Part shown: positions 1-12,000 of the stretch, piece by piece
Position numbering within the stretch: position 1 is the first letter of the stretch
Layout: each line of letters opens with the position of its first letter
Assembly (NCBI GenBank): GCA_963969365.1
Contig: OZ017762.1
Coordinates: forward strand, 992,001 to 1,056,000
Direction of reading: 5' to 3'
From: Asterochloris sp. CNOR1
Lineage: Eukaryota > Chlorophyta > Trebouxiophyceae > Trebouxiales > Trebouxiaceae
Length of the DNA: 64,000 bases
Translations under genes and position numbers: made by a program
The notes under the pieces: model-generated
The model's database searches: none
What the model saw: only the letters and a program-made list of their open reading frames with translations
What the model was told of the DNA's origin: nothing

Positions 1-3000
1 CATGATGCATGTTGCCTATGCTGCCAGCGCAGTACCTGCAGGATGTTGAGAGCCTCCTTCAGCATCAAGCGTGTGTCGCTGCTGCCCTCTTGTGCCTCTG
101 TGCAGGCCTGACGACGAAGCAAGTCAGCCTGAGCTAACAGGGCTTGCACATGAATCGGGACCGAGCCTGCAGCACACCAATGTCACCATGTGACTTGCCT
201 ATATCAAAGGCCCTGAATATATGCAATGCCAGTGGATTTGAGCAGAAACAGCAGGAGTGCGCTGCAGCATAGCCTCACCATACTGAGACACTGTATTTAC
301 TGCAGTACGCAGGCTGATCAGGGCTGTATCTGCACTGCTGCTAGCAGCTGTGAGTGATTCCTGGCCCAGCATCAGCTGCAGCTGAGCAACTGCCATGGCA
401 GCATCTGCGCTGGCAGGGCTGTCCCTGCACCAAAGACCACAAACATTCAGGCACAGCTCGAGCAGTGCTCCTGTCTGCTGTTGCATGCAGGCACCTGGCG
501 CCTGGGCCTTGGCCGCCCTGCAGGCCACAGCAGCCCACTGACAATGACCCAAGACACTGTGCTGCCATGCGCACAGCATGGGTGTCATTGCTGGCAGCCC
601 TGTGAGGCGGACAGCAGGGGTGCAGCAACACACATCAAACCCCAGGGCTGCTCTGTCCACGGCCACCGCTGGGGGGCAGGTCGAGTAAGCAGGTCATTGC
701 TCATCGAACCAGCTGCTGGCAGAATCTTGCAGCACAGCACATCAACTGTGTTTTGCTGCAGAGGTGTGGAAGGCAGTTGCTGTACTATTACCATGCTGCT
801 CATGCACTACATTGGCATCTCAATCTTCCGGCTGAAGCAATGCAGCTGTCAAGATGATCCTATAAGAGAGGAAATCAGAAGATTTCAGCCTCGCTCCTGT
901 ATCTGAGATACTCCAAGAAGCTTACCTGGCTATCTGATGGAGCATGGCGGCAGCCCCCTCAAGGGCCTGCTTCGCATCCAGCAAGCCTCCCCTCATCTGC
1001 AGCCGAGCCTGAGCGTACAGCTCAGCTGATTGCTGCCAGAAGGCCGCATCCCCTCCCTGCTGCTGTGCGTCCTGAACAAGCAGCACTGCTGCCCCTGGGC
1101 TGTTGGCCAGCACCTCCAAGCGGGCCAGGGACAGCAGGCATTCTGCCACAGATGTCGAGGCGCCTACTGCCTTGGCGTACCCCAAAGCCTCCGTCAGCAG
1201 CTCCTGTGTGTTCAGCAAGGGTTTGCAGGGGTTGGTATGCAAAGCCAAGTGCTGTGATTTGGTCAGTTACTTACAGCAGCTGTCCATGTCCAAACAGGGC
1301 ACACATTGGCTGCCAGATAATGTGCCAATGCTTGTGTGAGCAAACGATTGAGCACAGACGGCACAGAGTGTTCCTTCTTAAACAAAGAGGCACTAGGTGT
1401 CCAACGCGCTATGCCTCAAGCTATAGGGGTGGTCAGGTGGCTGTTCCTAGACACACCTGCAGCTGCCTCAAGCTATAAGGGTGGTCAGGTGGCTGTTTCT
1501 TAGACACCCCTGCAGCTGCCTCAAGCTTACAGGGTGGTCAGGTGGCTGTTTCTAAAACACACCAGCAACTGCCATGCTGGCTGACGCCAGGGGCTCTTAC
1601 CTTAGCTGCAGCATATTCGCCGTTGACTGCCAGGCTCATGCCCAGCTCCCTCCAGGCATCAGCGGCAGACAATGGCTGCACAACACCCAGGGCCTGCTGT
1701 ACCACAGTGGCAACTCCTGCGGCACAGCGCAAGCAATCAGGAGGAGCGCTGAAAGTGCCCAAGCTGGCAGTACCTTGGGGTGCTGCATGAACAATCCATG
1801 CAGAGTCTGAGTCTACGTCTCAGTGGACGATCACACACACTCACCATAACCAACACAAGGTGGCCTATTTGCGGTTGCTGTGCTGCCCTGTAGAAGAGGA
1901 TGTCTTTTACAGATACCACCTTAGACTACCTTGTTGTGGAGTTGCTGACTTCTGACTGCGCCTTGGGGCCCCAGTCACTGGGCGACCCCCGGGAGGTGCA
2001 CTGGAAACTGTGGGATCCTGGTGCCAGCTGGCTTTGCGCTGCAGCTCTGCCAGCAGCCCAGCGGGGGGCTTCAGGGAACCTGCAGAAAAACAAGGTAATA
2101 GGAAAGTGGCTACCTGTATCAACAGCAGCCGCAGTTCCTCAGGCAGCTATAGAGTGTTAGCATGACAGCCACATGCTGCCACCTGCACAGTCAGCCTGCA
2201 GCTGAGGGAGTGCGCTGAGAGCACGCCATTGGAGCATGGCACATACCGGCCCTGCTCCTGGCAGCTGCTGCTGCGCTGCACAGCTCCATCTGCTCCAAAA
2301 CGCCGGCCAGGCGCAGCAGGGCTGCGGGGACATGGCCCTGCTGCGGCAGAGCCACTGCTGTCACAAGATGTTGTGCATGACAGACTGGGATGGCATGCCC
2401 TGTCAACCCTAGACGCTGCAGCTGAGCCTGCAGGGACTGCAGCCACCTGCAGACAGGCAGCGGGCTCTGAGAGACTATACCCTGAAAGGGGCAGTTGGTG
2501 CAATGCTCAGGCAGCAATGCAGGTGGGGAGGGGGAAGCTGCAGAGCGCCTGCTCATGCAGGGTATGGCTGTGAGTGGAAAACAAATTTGTGACAAGCATG
2601 ACGCCAAAGCACACCATGGTACAGCTCTTTCTGCAAGCTGCAAAGCTTTTTTACGCAGGCGACACCAGGGGAGGTGCAAGGCATGGAGGCACGAGCACAA
2701 TCTGACGGCAGGCTCTAGCAGTCCAGCACCTGAGAGTGACGGCAGCGCATGGCAGGCTGGAGCCGGTGATGAGGCTGGCATCTGCACTCTCCTGCAGTCG
2801 CTTAATTGCGCTGTTGGGCACTGCAAAGGCGGCCCAGTCTGCCCATGACACGGGGAGCACCAAGGGTGCCTGCTCAGCTGAGGGAGGCTGGGGAGCGACT
2901 GTGGCGGCCAAGTGAGGTGCAGGAGCTGCAGGAGTGGTCTGCTGCTGCCCTGCAGGCAAGCAGCAACTTTATCTTTTATTTCTTGTTTGAGCGTGCTGCA

Positions 3001-6000
3001 CACCGCCCCTCATGTGCCTTGTGGACCATGCATGCAGGCAAGCAGCACACTGTATGTGTGCTGCACACTGCCCCTCATCTGCCTTGTGGACCATGCCGGC
3101 TGCTGTCAGCAGCCTCGACCTGGGGCAAGGTCCGTTTGGCATGAAGGAATTGCACAGTTAACATTCTGATGTAAGCAACGATGGCTGCCAGCAGCGTGTA
3201 CATGTTGGGATGAGTCATCTGTGTTCAGGTGCTGTCAGGCCTGCAGTCACCTTCTGCAGCCGGAGCTTGCTCTGCAGCCTGTGCAGAGGGCCTCAGGCTG
3301 TCCTCCAGGAGCCGTACTGCAAAGCTGTGAGACAGCAGCGCATGCTGACGTGCCCCCACAGCCTCCTTGGCGAGGGTGCTGAGCATGAGGTGGGCTTGCA
3401 GCAGCTGCTCCAGATGCTGAGCCTGCACACCGATCTGATGAGCAAATCGAGCAGTTTGCTTCCAGGCGACAGCAGCCATCATGTTTTCAGTCTGAGGTGC
3501 TCTGGTTAGGCCTTGCTTTCGTGTGGAAGCTCATCAGAAGCGCACTTGTTGCGTGCTGTGATGCTCTCAGCCTGCCCCTCAGCTATGACGACAGCACCTC
3601 TTCGCATGCAAGCCCACCTGCAGCTGTGGCGGTCGCGCCAGTTCTTGCCGCGTGCCAGACGAGACTCCCGTGCTCTTGCTCTCTGCCCGCGAGGCACTTC
3701 TGTCAGAGCTGCCTGGCAGCCCTGGCCGGTGGCTGCCCGTAGGTGTCTGGCTGGTGGGGCGTGAGCCTGCTGGAGGGGCAATCACTCAAAGCACAGCTAG
3801 CAGCACATATAAGGTCATAGGGCATGCTCTGCTGCATGCCATTTCTGGCAGCAGCACATTCCAAGATGCAAGCAGCACTGGCCTCCATCCGCTGATCCTT
3901 AACACCAGCTGATTCAGACTTGTTGTTTTCCCTCAGCTCTGGCAGCAGCGCCTGGGAGCGCCACACATCAGCAGGCACCCCGGGCATCGTCGCTCAGCAG
4001 CAGGCCAGCAACCTAATGCTGATAAGGCCAATGCAATCTTGCCAAAGACATCTTGCAGCACAGCTTCCAAAGCAGCGTCTCTGCACCTGCACATTGCTCC
4101 AGCTGAAGAAGCTGGGTAATGGCCCTTTTCAAGCCTTTTTCTGCGCCTGCCATGTCCTTCCCTGAGTGCATTTGCCACTCTGCAAAGTTGATGAGCTGCT
4201 TGGCATGCAGCCAAGGCAGGTGGTCCAGCTCGTGAAGTGCCTGCACACACCCATGAGATTGGGCGGACATGCTGAAGCTCAAGTTGCACTGCAGTTAAGT
4301 GAATGTCTGTGACTGCCATGTTCCAGGCAGAGGTAACCTTCAGCTGCAGCTGCCAGGCGACTGCTTTGTGAACTTCTGCTGCCGTCTTTGTCCACCATTT
4401 GCAGCATAGAGATATCAGCAATCTCCTGCAGCACAGCAGAGGGCCAGCTCACCTTTTCATGATACTGCCTCTGTAGCTCCAATGCAGACTCCTGCTGCGC
4501 AAGCGACAGCCACGCTGCAGCTGCATGGTTGGCTCCTGCGTCACGCAACCTGGCAATCTCATCTTCTGGGCTGCGACCCATTTTGCCAAGCGCTTGAACC
4601 TGCAGGCAAGTGCTTTGTGTGCCTTTGCACTTGCCTGAGGCCCTGCTGAGATGTTGCCTAGTGATCATTGCTTTCAGGACAAACCGCGCTGAATGCTTTG
4701 TTATGCAGATGCCGCATGCCTGCTGCCATCGGCAGGAGCAAAAGCGCAAGCAGATTTGTTTGCTGGACCAGGAGGTGCGCCTGTCTGAAGTTTATTGATG
4801 GCATGACACCACCATCCCAGGGCGTTCCAACAACATTGTGGCAGCAGGCCCCTCACCTTCCAGAAGCTGAGTGGGCGCTGCTGCTTGACGGGCACAGCGG
4901 GAAAGGCAGTCTCGCACCAGCCCAGCGCCTCCTCCCAGCGCCCAGCATCTGCCAGGCACCGCAGGAGCAGGTCCAGCAGCTGTACCTGCACACATTCAGG
5001 GCAGAACACATTATGTTGACTGGTTGCCTCTGAGAGCAGGCGCTGCAGCAGCAGCGTTCAGCAATAGCTAAGCCTACACACGTTCAGGGGAGGCATGATG
5101 GCACAACACTGGGCTCTTGGCTGCTGTGGCTAGCTAGGTGCCTGTTGAGAGGACAGGCAAAGCTCAGCACCTGCCAGGCTGCAGCAGCAAGTCCAACAGC
5201 GCCTGCATGGAGCAGGGCGAGGCATTGGGTATCTTGGACGGGGCTGTTGGCAGCACGACACCTGTGACAAGGCGGGCATGGCACAGCAGCTGTCAGGCAC
5301 TGCAGCAGCAGGTCTACCAGCTGTACATGCTGGGCTTGGGCTAGTCAGAGCGGTGCTGAGTGGCTGGCAGATGTGGCTGGCTGCACGACAGTGAAAGCCT
5401 CAGCCAACTTAGCCTTGACAGAGCCAGCTGCTCTCAAATATCGTACACTAGGCCGGCATCGTTCAGTTGCAATAGACAGGCCTCCACTCAAGACACAAAG
5501 TCGAGGCACTCATATACTATGCTTCAGCTGACCACCCTTACCTGGAAAGCAGGGTCGCTGCTTTTGGCGCTGCACAGCAGGCCCCCTGCAGCCTCCAAAT
5601 GCCCAACAACTGCCTTGCGCAGATTAGCAGCTGACGCCCAGGGCTGCACAACAGACCACAGCTGGTGAACAGCTGCTTCAACCAAGTCCAAACGCCCAGC
5701 AAAAGAGGCAAAACGCGCCCCTGCAGTGCAGTGCTGGGCTGCCAGCTGCCGTAGCTGCGCCTGGGTAGCTGGCTGCTGGACTTCAGGCTGCAAGGCTTCC
5801 ATGATGGCCTGCACCGGATGAGCAAGTCAGACTCTGCCCAGGAGGATGAGAGAAAGTCTCACTTTAAAGGGGGCAGCATCAGGAGCTGTCATTGCAGCAC
5901 AGGCACCATTGCAGCTGCAACTCTGCTGGACATCTGAGTTGAGACAGGTTCGCAACTCCTGTGGCTGTGGGCACTGGTTGTAGGAGCAGGGGGCGATCAG

Positions 6001-9000
6001 CCACAGCATCTGCTATGAGCCGTAGCATCTGCCACGCAGCTGCCAGGCAGCCCCACCATTCAAGGCAACAGATGAACTGGTGAAGCGCTCACAGGCTTGC
6101 CTGCGCCTGTACAGACTCTGCCACGCCCGCCCAATACCAGTCTGCTGGAGACACGCCAGGAGCCACTTCCTTTGTGTCAGCATCCTGCACGGAGATGCCT
6201 GGAGGGAGTACAGCAGCCACAGCTGTGGCCGCGCACTGCAGCGCTGACCCCCACAGCCCTGCCTGGGCTGCTGCCCTGGCCAGCTTGCCATACAGTTCCA
6301 CACTGGGGGGCTTCTGCGATGACAGGGCATCCATGGCGGACTGCAGGTCGGCCTGCTGCTTGGCTGCATCGCCCACTTTTGCAACACTCAGGGTTTCGAT
6401 GGTCGCCAGAATCTGCAGACACAGCAAAGAATCTGTACAACAACAGGAACAAACACTGGCAGCTGCATACATGCAGAGCTGCCCGCCCACGCCACTCGCT
6501 AGCACTGAAAAAGTCAGCAGCAGTGTAGCAGATACAGTGTGGGCAGGGCAGTAGGGAGCAGGAATTCCCTCTCACCTTACTGGTCTGCTGCAGGCTGGCA
6601 GCAGCATTGGAGGGGACGGTTGCAGGCAGGCCACGCAGCTGCTGAATTCTTGTGTAAGACTCCATCAGGCGCTGCAATCCTGTACCGCAAGCGGTGCAGC
6701 ACATGGAGCGCATTGCCGGGGATCTCAGCATTGCAAGGCACAATGGGGGTGTGATGGTGCAGCAGTTGACCAACAACGCCCCCTTCGCCCCTCTCCTAAA
6801 AGAAGCACAGCGGCGCTTTGATATTGTGGCAGCAACCCTGAGACTGCCTTGCTGAGCTCATGCACAGTGCTTGACATTAGCACGGGCGCAGTCCTGGCGG
6901 CTGTACCCTGCCTATTCAGCAGGTACCTGTAGCTGAGTCAGGAGACCCCAGGGTGGCCATGACAGCCTCGCAGCCCTCAGCAGCAGCCTTCAGCTCAGCT
7001 GCAGCTTCCTGGGGCAAGCCCCCCCGCGCTGCGGCCTGAGCTGCGCCTCCCTTAGCTGACGCCTTGGGTGCTGCCTCTGGCGGCGCCAGGTGCTTGGCTG
7101 CCAGGCTACGCGCCAGCGGCAGAGACGGCGCTGTGGGCTGCTCCTGACCTGCAGGGCAGCGGGCAGTGGGCAGCCGTGCTGCAGTGACATGTGATGCTCC
7201 TGGGCAGCAGCACAGCAGCAGCCCTGCCTCTTAGGACATTCTGCCTTTGCTGCGCTGTCACAGGGCACATGCAACTCTATCATACTCAAATACAGAGAGC
7301 TGGCTGCATGAATGGGCAGCATCTGCTGGCCCTCATGGTATGCCACACACCACCCCCCCCCGCCCCCCCCCCCCTCCCACGGTCTATGACACGCAGCATT
7401 GCTCACCCCCATCCTCTGCAGACGCCTGCCCCTCACCAGCAGCTTCAAGCACTGCCAGCAGGAAGCTGTGCTCCACAGCTGCAGCCATGGAGCAGGTCAG
7501 GCTGATCAGCAGAGCTGGGTCAATCTCTGCTGGCTGCAACTGCAGGAGGCCAGCCTGGGCCTGCTGCAGGACCCCGCTCAGGGCAGCATAGTTGTGGTGC
7601 CGCATCTGGGGCAGGTAGGTGTTGAAGAGGGTGATGGCTGCATTGGCCACCAGCCAGGGCTGTTTGGCTGCCAGGGCGAGTTGCTGAGCTGTCAGAAGTG
7701 CCTGCAGCATACATTGAGCATCAGTGAGGCACAAGTTAGAGAGCATAGGCTGTGCAGCATGTCAGGCCTTGCAAAAAAAACAAGTGTGCAATGCAGTAGA
7801 GGAGCAGTCAGGCCAGCCATTTCGGGCTAGACCTGGACACAAATGCATCGTGTGCAACGCATCAGGCTCACACTGCACCAAGCAGGCGCACAGAAAAGCG
7901 AATTGAAGTGCATTTGGGGAGCAATCAGAAACAGCAGGAGTACATGACCGTGGATTCAGGGTGTTGGCAGTATGAAGCAGCCCACTCTGGGCACCAACTT
8001 ATAGGCAGCACGCAGCAGCATAGCTTGCGAACCCATCTCCTGGAGTATGCAGCAGCACACCTTGGGCACCAGCTCCTTGGCATGCTGCAGCAGCCTACGC
8101 TGGGCACTCACTCCGTGGCAATATGCAGCAGCACACCTTGGGTACCAGCTCCTGCAGTTTCTCCAGACTACTGACAGCTGAGCGGGGACGCCCCGTGCCT
8201 GTGCCAGCTGCTGCCTTCCCCAGCGAGGGGGGCGGCAGCAGCTGCTTGACTCCCAGCGCCTTCAGCGCTGCCCTTGCGGCCTCAGACTCTGTCATGCTGA
8301 CCTGCATGCAGCGCCCAGCACTGCGCTGTCATTGACGGAGGCATACAGGACAGACAAGTCAGCAGGAAGGTAGCTCCCCACAGCGGCAGCATTGTCATAT
8401 GGCACACAGCAACACCACACATGGGCCTTGTGCTCTGCAGCTTGTGAGCCGATGGGGGCTGGCTTCAGCAAGCAACCCTCAAGCAATGGGCTGATGTGCT
8501 GCCTCCTGGTGAGCTGCTGCTGCCCTGCTAGCTGCCAGCACCACCTCTGCATCTACTGCTGCATTCCAGGCTGCCTCCAGCGCTAGAGGAGCAGATGTGC
8601 ATGCAGAAGCCATTAGCCAAAAGTCACACCAACCCCTGAAACAGAAGACACAGGAAGGTCAGCTGAGCCCCATGCAGCACCGCCTCTGCATGCATTGCTG
8701 CATCTCAGGCTGTCTGCCATTACAAGAGGGGCACCTGCGTGCACCAAAGCCGTTACCTGAAACTTTGACGGCGGCCACAAGAGCCAACAAGATGCAGATC
8801 AGGTCAACTGAGACAGCAGCATCTGTACCTGCACAGCTGCAGCCCAGTAGCCCAGTCCCCCTCCAGAGCCAAAGGGGGACCTGCCTGCCCAGAAGCCTCC
8901 AGCCCACAAAAGTCACAACAGCCAACAGAACAGAACAGATCAAGGAAGGTCACCTGAGCCTGAGCCAGCACTACCTCTGCATCAACTGCTGCATCCCAGA

Positions 9001-12000
9001 CTGCTTCCAGTGCCAAAGGGGCAGCTGCGCGCACAGAAGCCTCAAGCTTGAGAGCCCATCCGCTCCTGACGGCCTCGCAGAGCAACAGTGTCTGTTGGCG
9101 AGCCGCTTGGTGGCGGCTCCTGCGCTCAGGCCCCTGTGGGTCTGCAGCAGACAAGGTGGCAGCTGAGGGCCAGTGAAGCTAAACAGGAGCTAGGCCCTGC
9201 TTTCGGCACAATATCATTCGAATTAGTTGGGCAGGATACATTGAGCGGCTGCTGTGCAGGCAAGTAGCCCAGATTATGGATTACTTGGGGACCAGAGCAA
9301 TTGAATGTGCCAGATGTGGCTGGCTGTGCGAAGACTTGTCACTACCCAAACGCCGCAGCAGAGCAATGAGAAGTGCCAGACTGGTGCAGTGACTTCTCAC
9401 CTCCAGCATAGTTGTAGCAGGCACCTGGTTTGACACTGTCATACCCTGCAAGCGGTCTTTGCGACAACGCTGGTCACCTGAGGCTAAAAGGGCTCGTTAC
9501 CAGCAGGCTCGCCAACCTAGCAAGGGCGCCACCATCCCAACAAGATCCCCATGCTGTCTGTCGTGCTGCCTGCCTTGCTCACCTAAAGCTTTGGGTGGCT
9601 CAGCCGCCGGCAAGCTCTGCAGCTCAGACAGGGCCTTGCGGAGGTAGTCTGCGCGCACTGCAGGATTCCTGGTGTCCTTGCTGCGCTCCACCAGAAGCAC
9701 AGCCTTCTCAAATGGGTCGGTGGGGGGCCAAGCAGCTGATCTGAGGGTCAGGGCCTGCAGGCAGGGTCGCCACACATATGCCAATTTGAGGCCAGGTGGG
9801 CATGGTGTGCAAACAGCTTGATGCATTGGGCACTACACCAGCCTTAGCCTTCTCAAGGGTCTGTAAGGGCCATCTGGCTGCCCCTAGAGGCAGGCATGGC
9901 GGCCATGATTGACACAGCACTACTGCAGTTCAGCAATGTTGCAACCTCTGCACTGCCTGAATTGGTCAGCAATGTGTTCCTGACAGGAACCGCTAAATGT
10001 AGGTGCAAACTGCTGCCGAAGTGGGCGCCTGAGTCAAAGTGCATCAAGCAGGACGCCTGTGAAGGTGTAGTACTTACCTGCTGCAGGGGCAGCAGAACAC
10101 GGTCCAGGGGGCGCTCACAGGCAAAGCGTTGCTGCTCAGCCTCAGATGCCACATAGTCCAGCATGAGCGCCTTGTTAACCTCCACCGAGGCCTGCAGGCA
10201 GACATACAGGCTGCTTGCCAGTCAGGTATGAGGATACCAGCTGCTGCCTGGTGTCTATGAAGGAGTAGCTGGAGGCAAAATACTGCAACTGCCTGGTGAT
10301 TGTGTAAGCTGCAGCATGCGGCATCGTGGCTGTGTATGAACATGGTTGATCAAACCTAACGGGCACACAAAGACAAGCGCCTGCCTGTGCAAGGGTCCAG
10401 CAATGCTGCAACGACAAAGCAGTGATATCCAGGTCCAGACAGTGGAGGCCTGGCTGCCTACCTTGGGCATGAGATCATCTGCCATGTCACATCGGGCAAC
10501 TTCCACATGGAGCTGGACCCTGTACACACATGAGACAGATTGTGCCTGAGGCACCTGCCTTCCGCATCGAGGCTCAGTTTGGCTAAGGCTGCACTGACCA
10601 AGCTGCGCAGCCCCCTATACTGAGCCAAGTCAGCAGATGAGTGCTTGTTTTCTTTAGCTGTCAGCACCTGGTGAAGAGGACACAGGCCCAGGCACAAAGC
10701 AGGTCCAGCGTGGCCTCCAGTCTGCGCAGCAGCTGTTGCAGAAGGGGCCCGTGCAGCCCAGTGTACCGGCCAGCTGCAGATCAAGTTGCACAGCCCATTG
10801 CACACGCCAGCGGCCCTGCCTGAGACAATGTAGCTGCGACTCGATCAGCTCCAAAGCTTGGGCAGCAGAAGCACATGGGCGCTTAATGTGACTCCGCAGC
10901 CCTGGCTGCATGAGCGGCAGGCTGGCAGCCCAGATGAGGCGGCAGGTCTCCTGGATGCCGCTGGCATCGCGTAGGCGCACAAACATTGAGAGGTTGGAGT
11001 CCAGCTGCTCCAAGAGTGACGTCAGTTGGGTGGCCATTGGGGCTGCAGGTGGTGCAGCCCTGCAGCAAATGTGGCATCTATAGGGCAAGAGCCGCTTCAC
11101 ATCTCGGTCGTTTGCTGCCCACATGACCCAGCATTGCAACAGACTGGTCCACCAATGCGATTAAGACATAGGCAGTGTGGTTCTTGCAGGGCCGCCAGCG
11201 GGGCGGCGCCGAGGCACGTGGCAGGGATAGCCCTGTAATTCAAGCACATGCAGTTGCCCATGCAGGAGTGCAGGCGCACAACCATTGACAGAACAGAGTC
11301 CAGCTGCTCCAAGAGCACTGTCAGCTGGGTGGCTGCTGGGCAAGTGGGTGTGATATAGTGGGCTTTCTAAGACCTGAGTGGGCCTCACCAAATGCACCTG
11401 TGCTGATTGCATGCAGACTGCCTGCTCTGCTAGTAGGCTGCAGAGTGTGTAATCTTGCATTTTGCAGACCGCATGCCATTCCAACAGTCTGGGGGATGGG
11501 CAGCTTGGCCCAGCTGCTAGCAGTGACAGTGTCCATTCCACTCAGTTCCAGCTTGTCAAGTCAGTTGCAACATGTTTTTGCCATCAATAACAAACACTAT
11601 ATCCAGTAGCCAGACCCAGCAATGTGACATGTGCCCATAACAGACAGACATGGCCCACCTTCCAGAATGTGTGCTCATTTGCTCATCAGGCCCAGCAAAA
11701 GGAACTGTGCCTGTGTGAGCTCGGGTGAAATGTAGCCGTGCCTTCCAGCACGAGACCACACTGCCTACCAAGCCAGCAGTGGGACCTGCCCGCGCTGGGC
11801 CCAAGCCAGTCAGCAGCAGTGCCTTTCGACACGCACAACACGCACATGGACACTCACCCGCCAGCCAGGCCCAGCAGTGTAACCTGTGCACGTATAAGCT
11901 CAGCCCATGTGCGCGGTCCCATGTCCTGGCTGGCAGCTGCCCTGGAGGCGCACTTCCCAGCCAGCTCGTGGCAGCCTGCTAAAGCAGCAGCCCAGCCAAT

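Noticed and set aside
2191-3003. A 270-codon minus-strand open frame
   Set aside because: It mixes CFAP46 exon and intron in a single frame; only the segment near 2440-2235 (LQAQLQRLGLTGHAIPVCH) looks like the protein.
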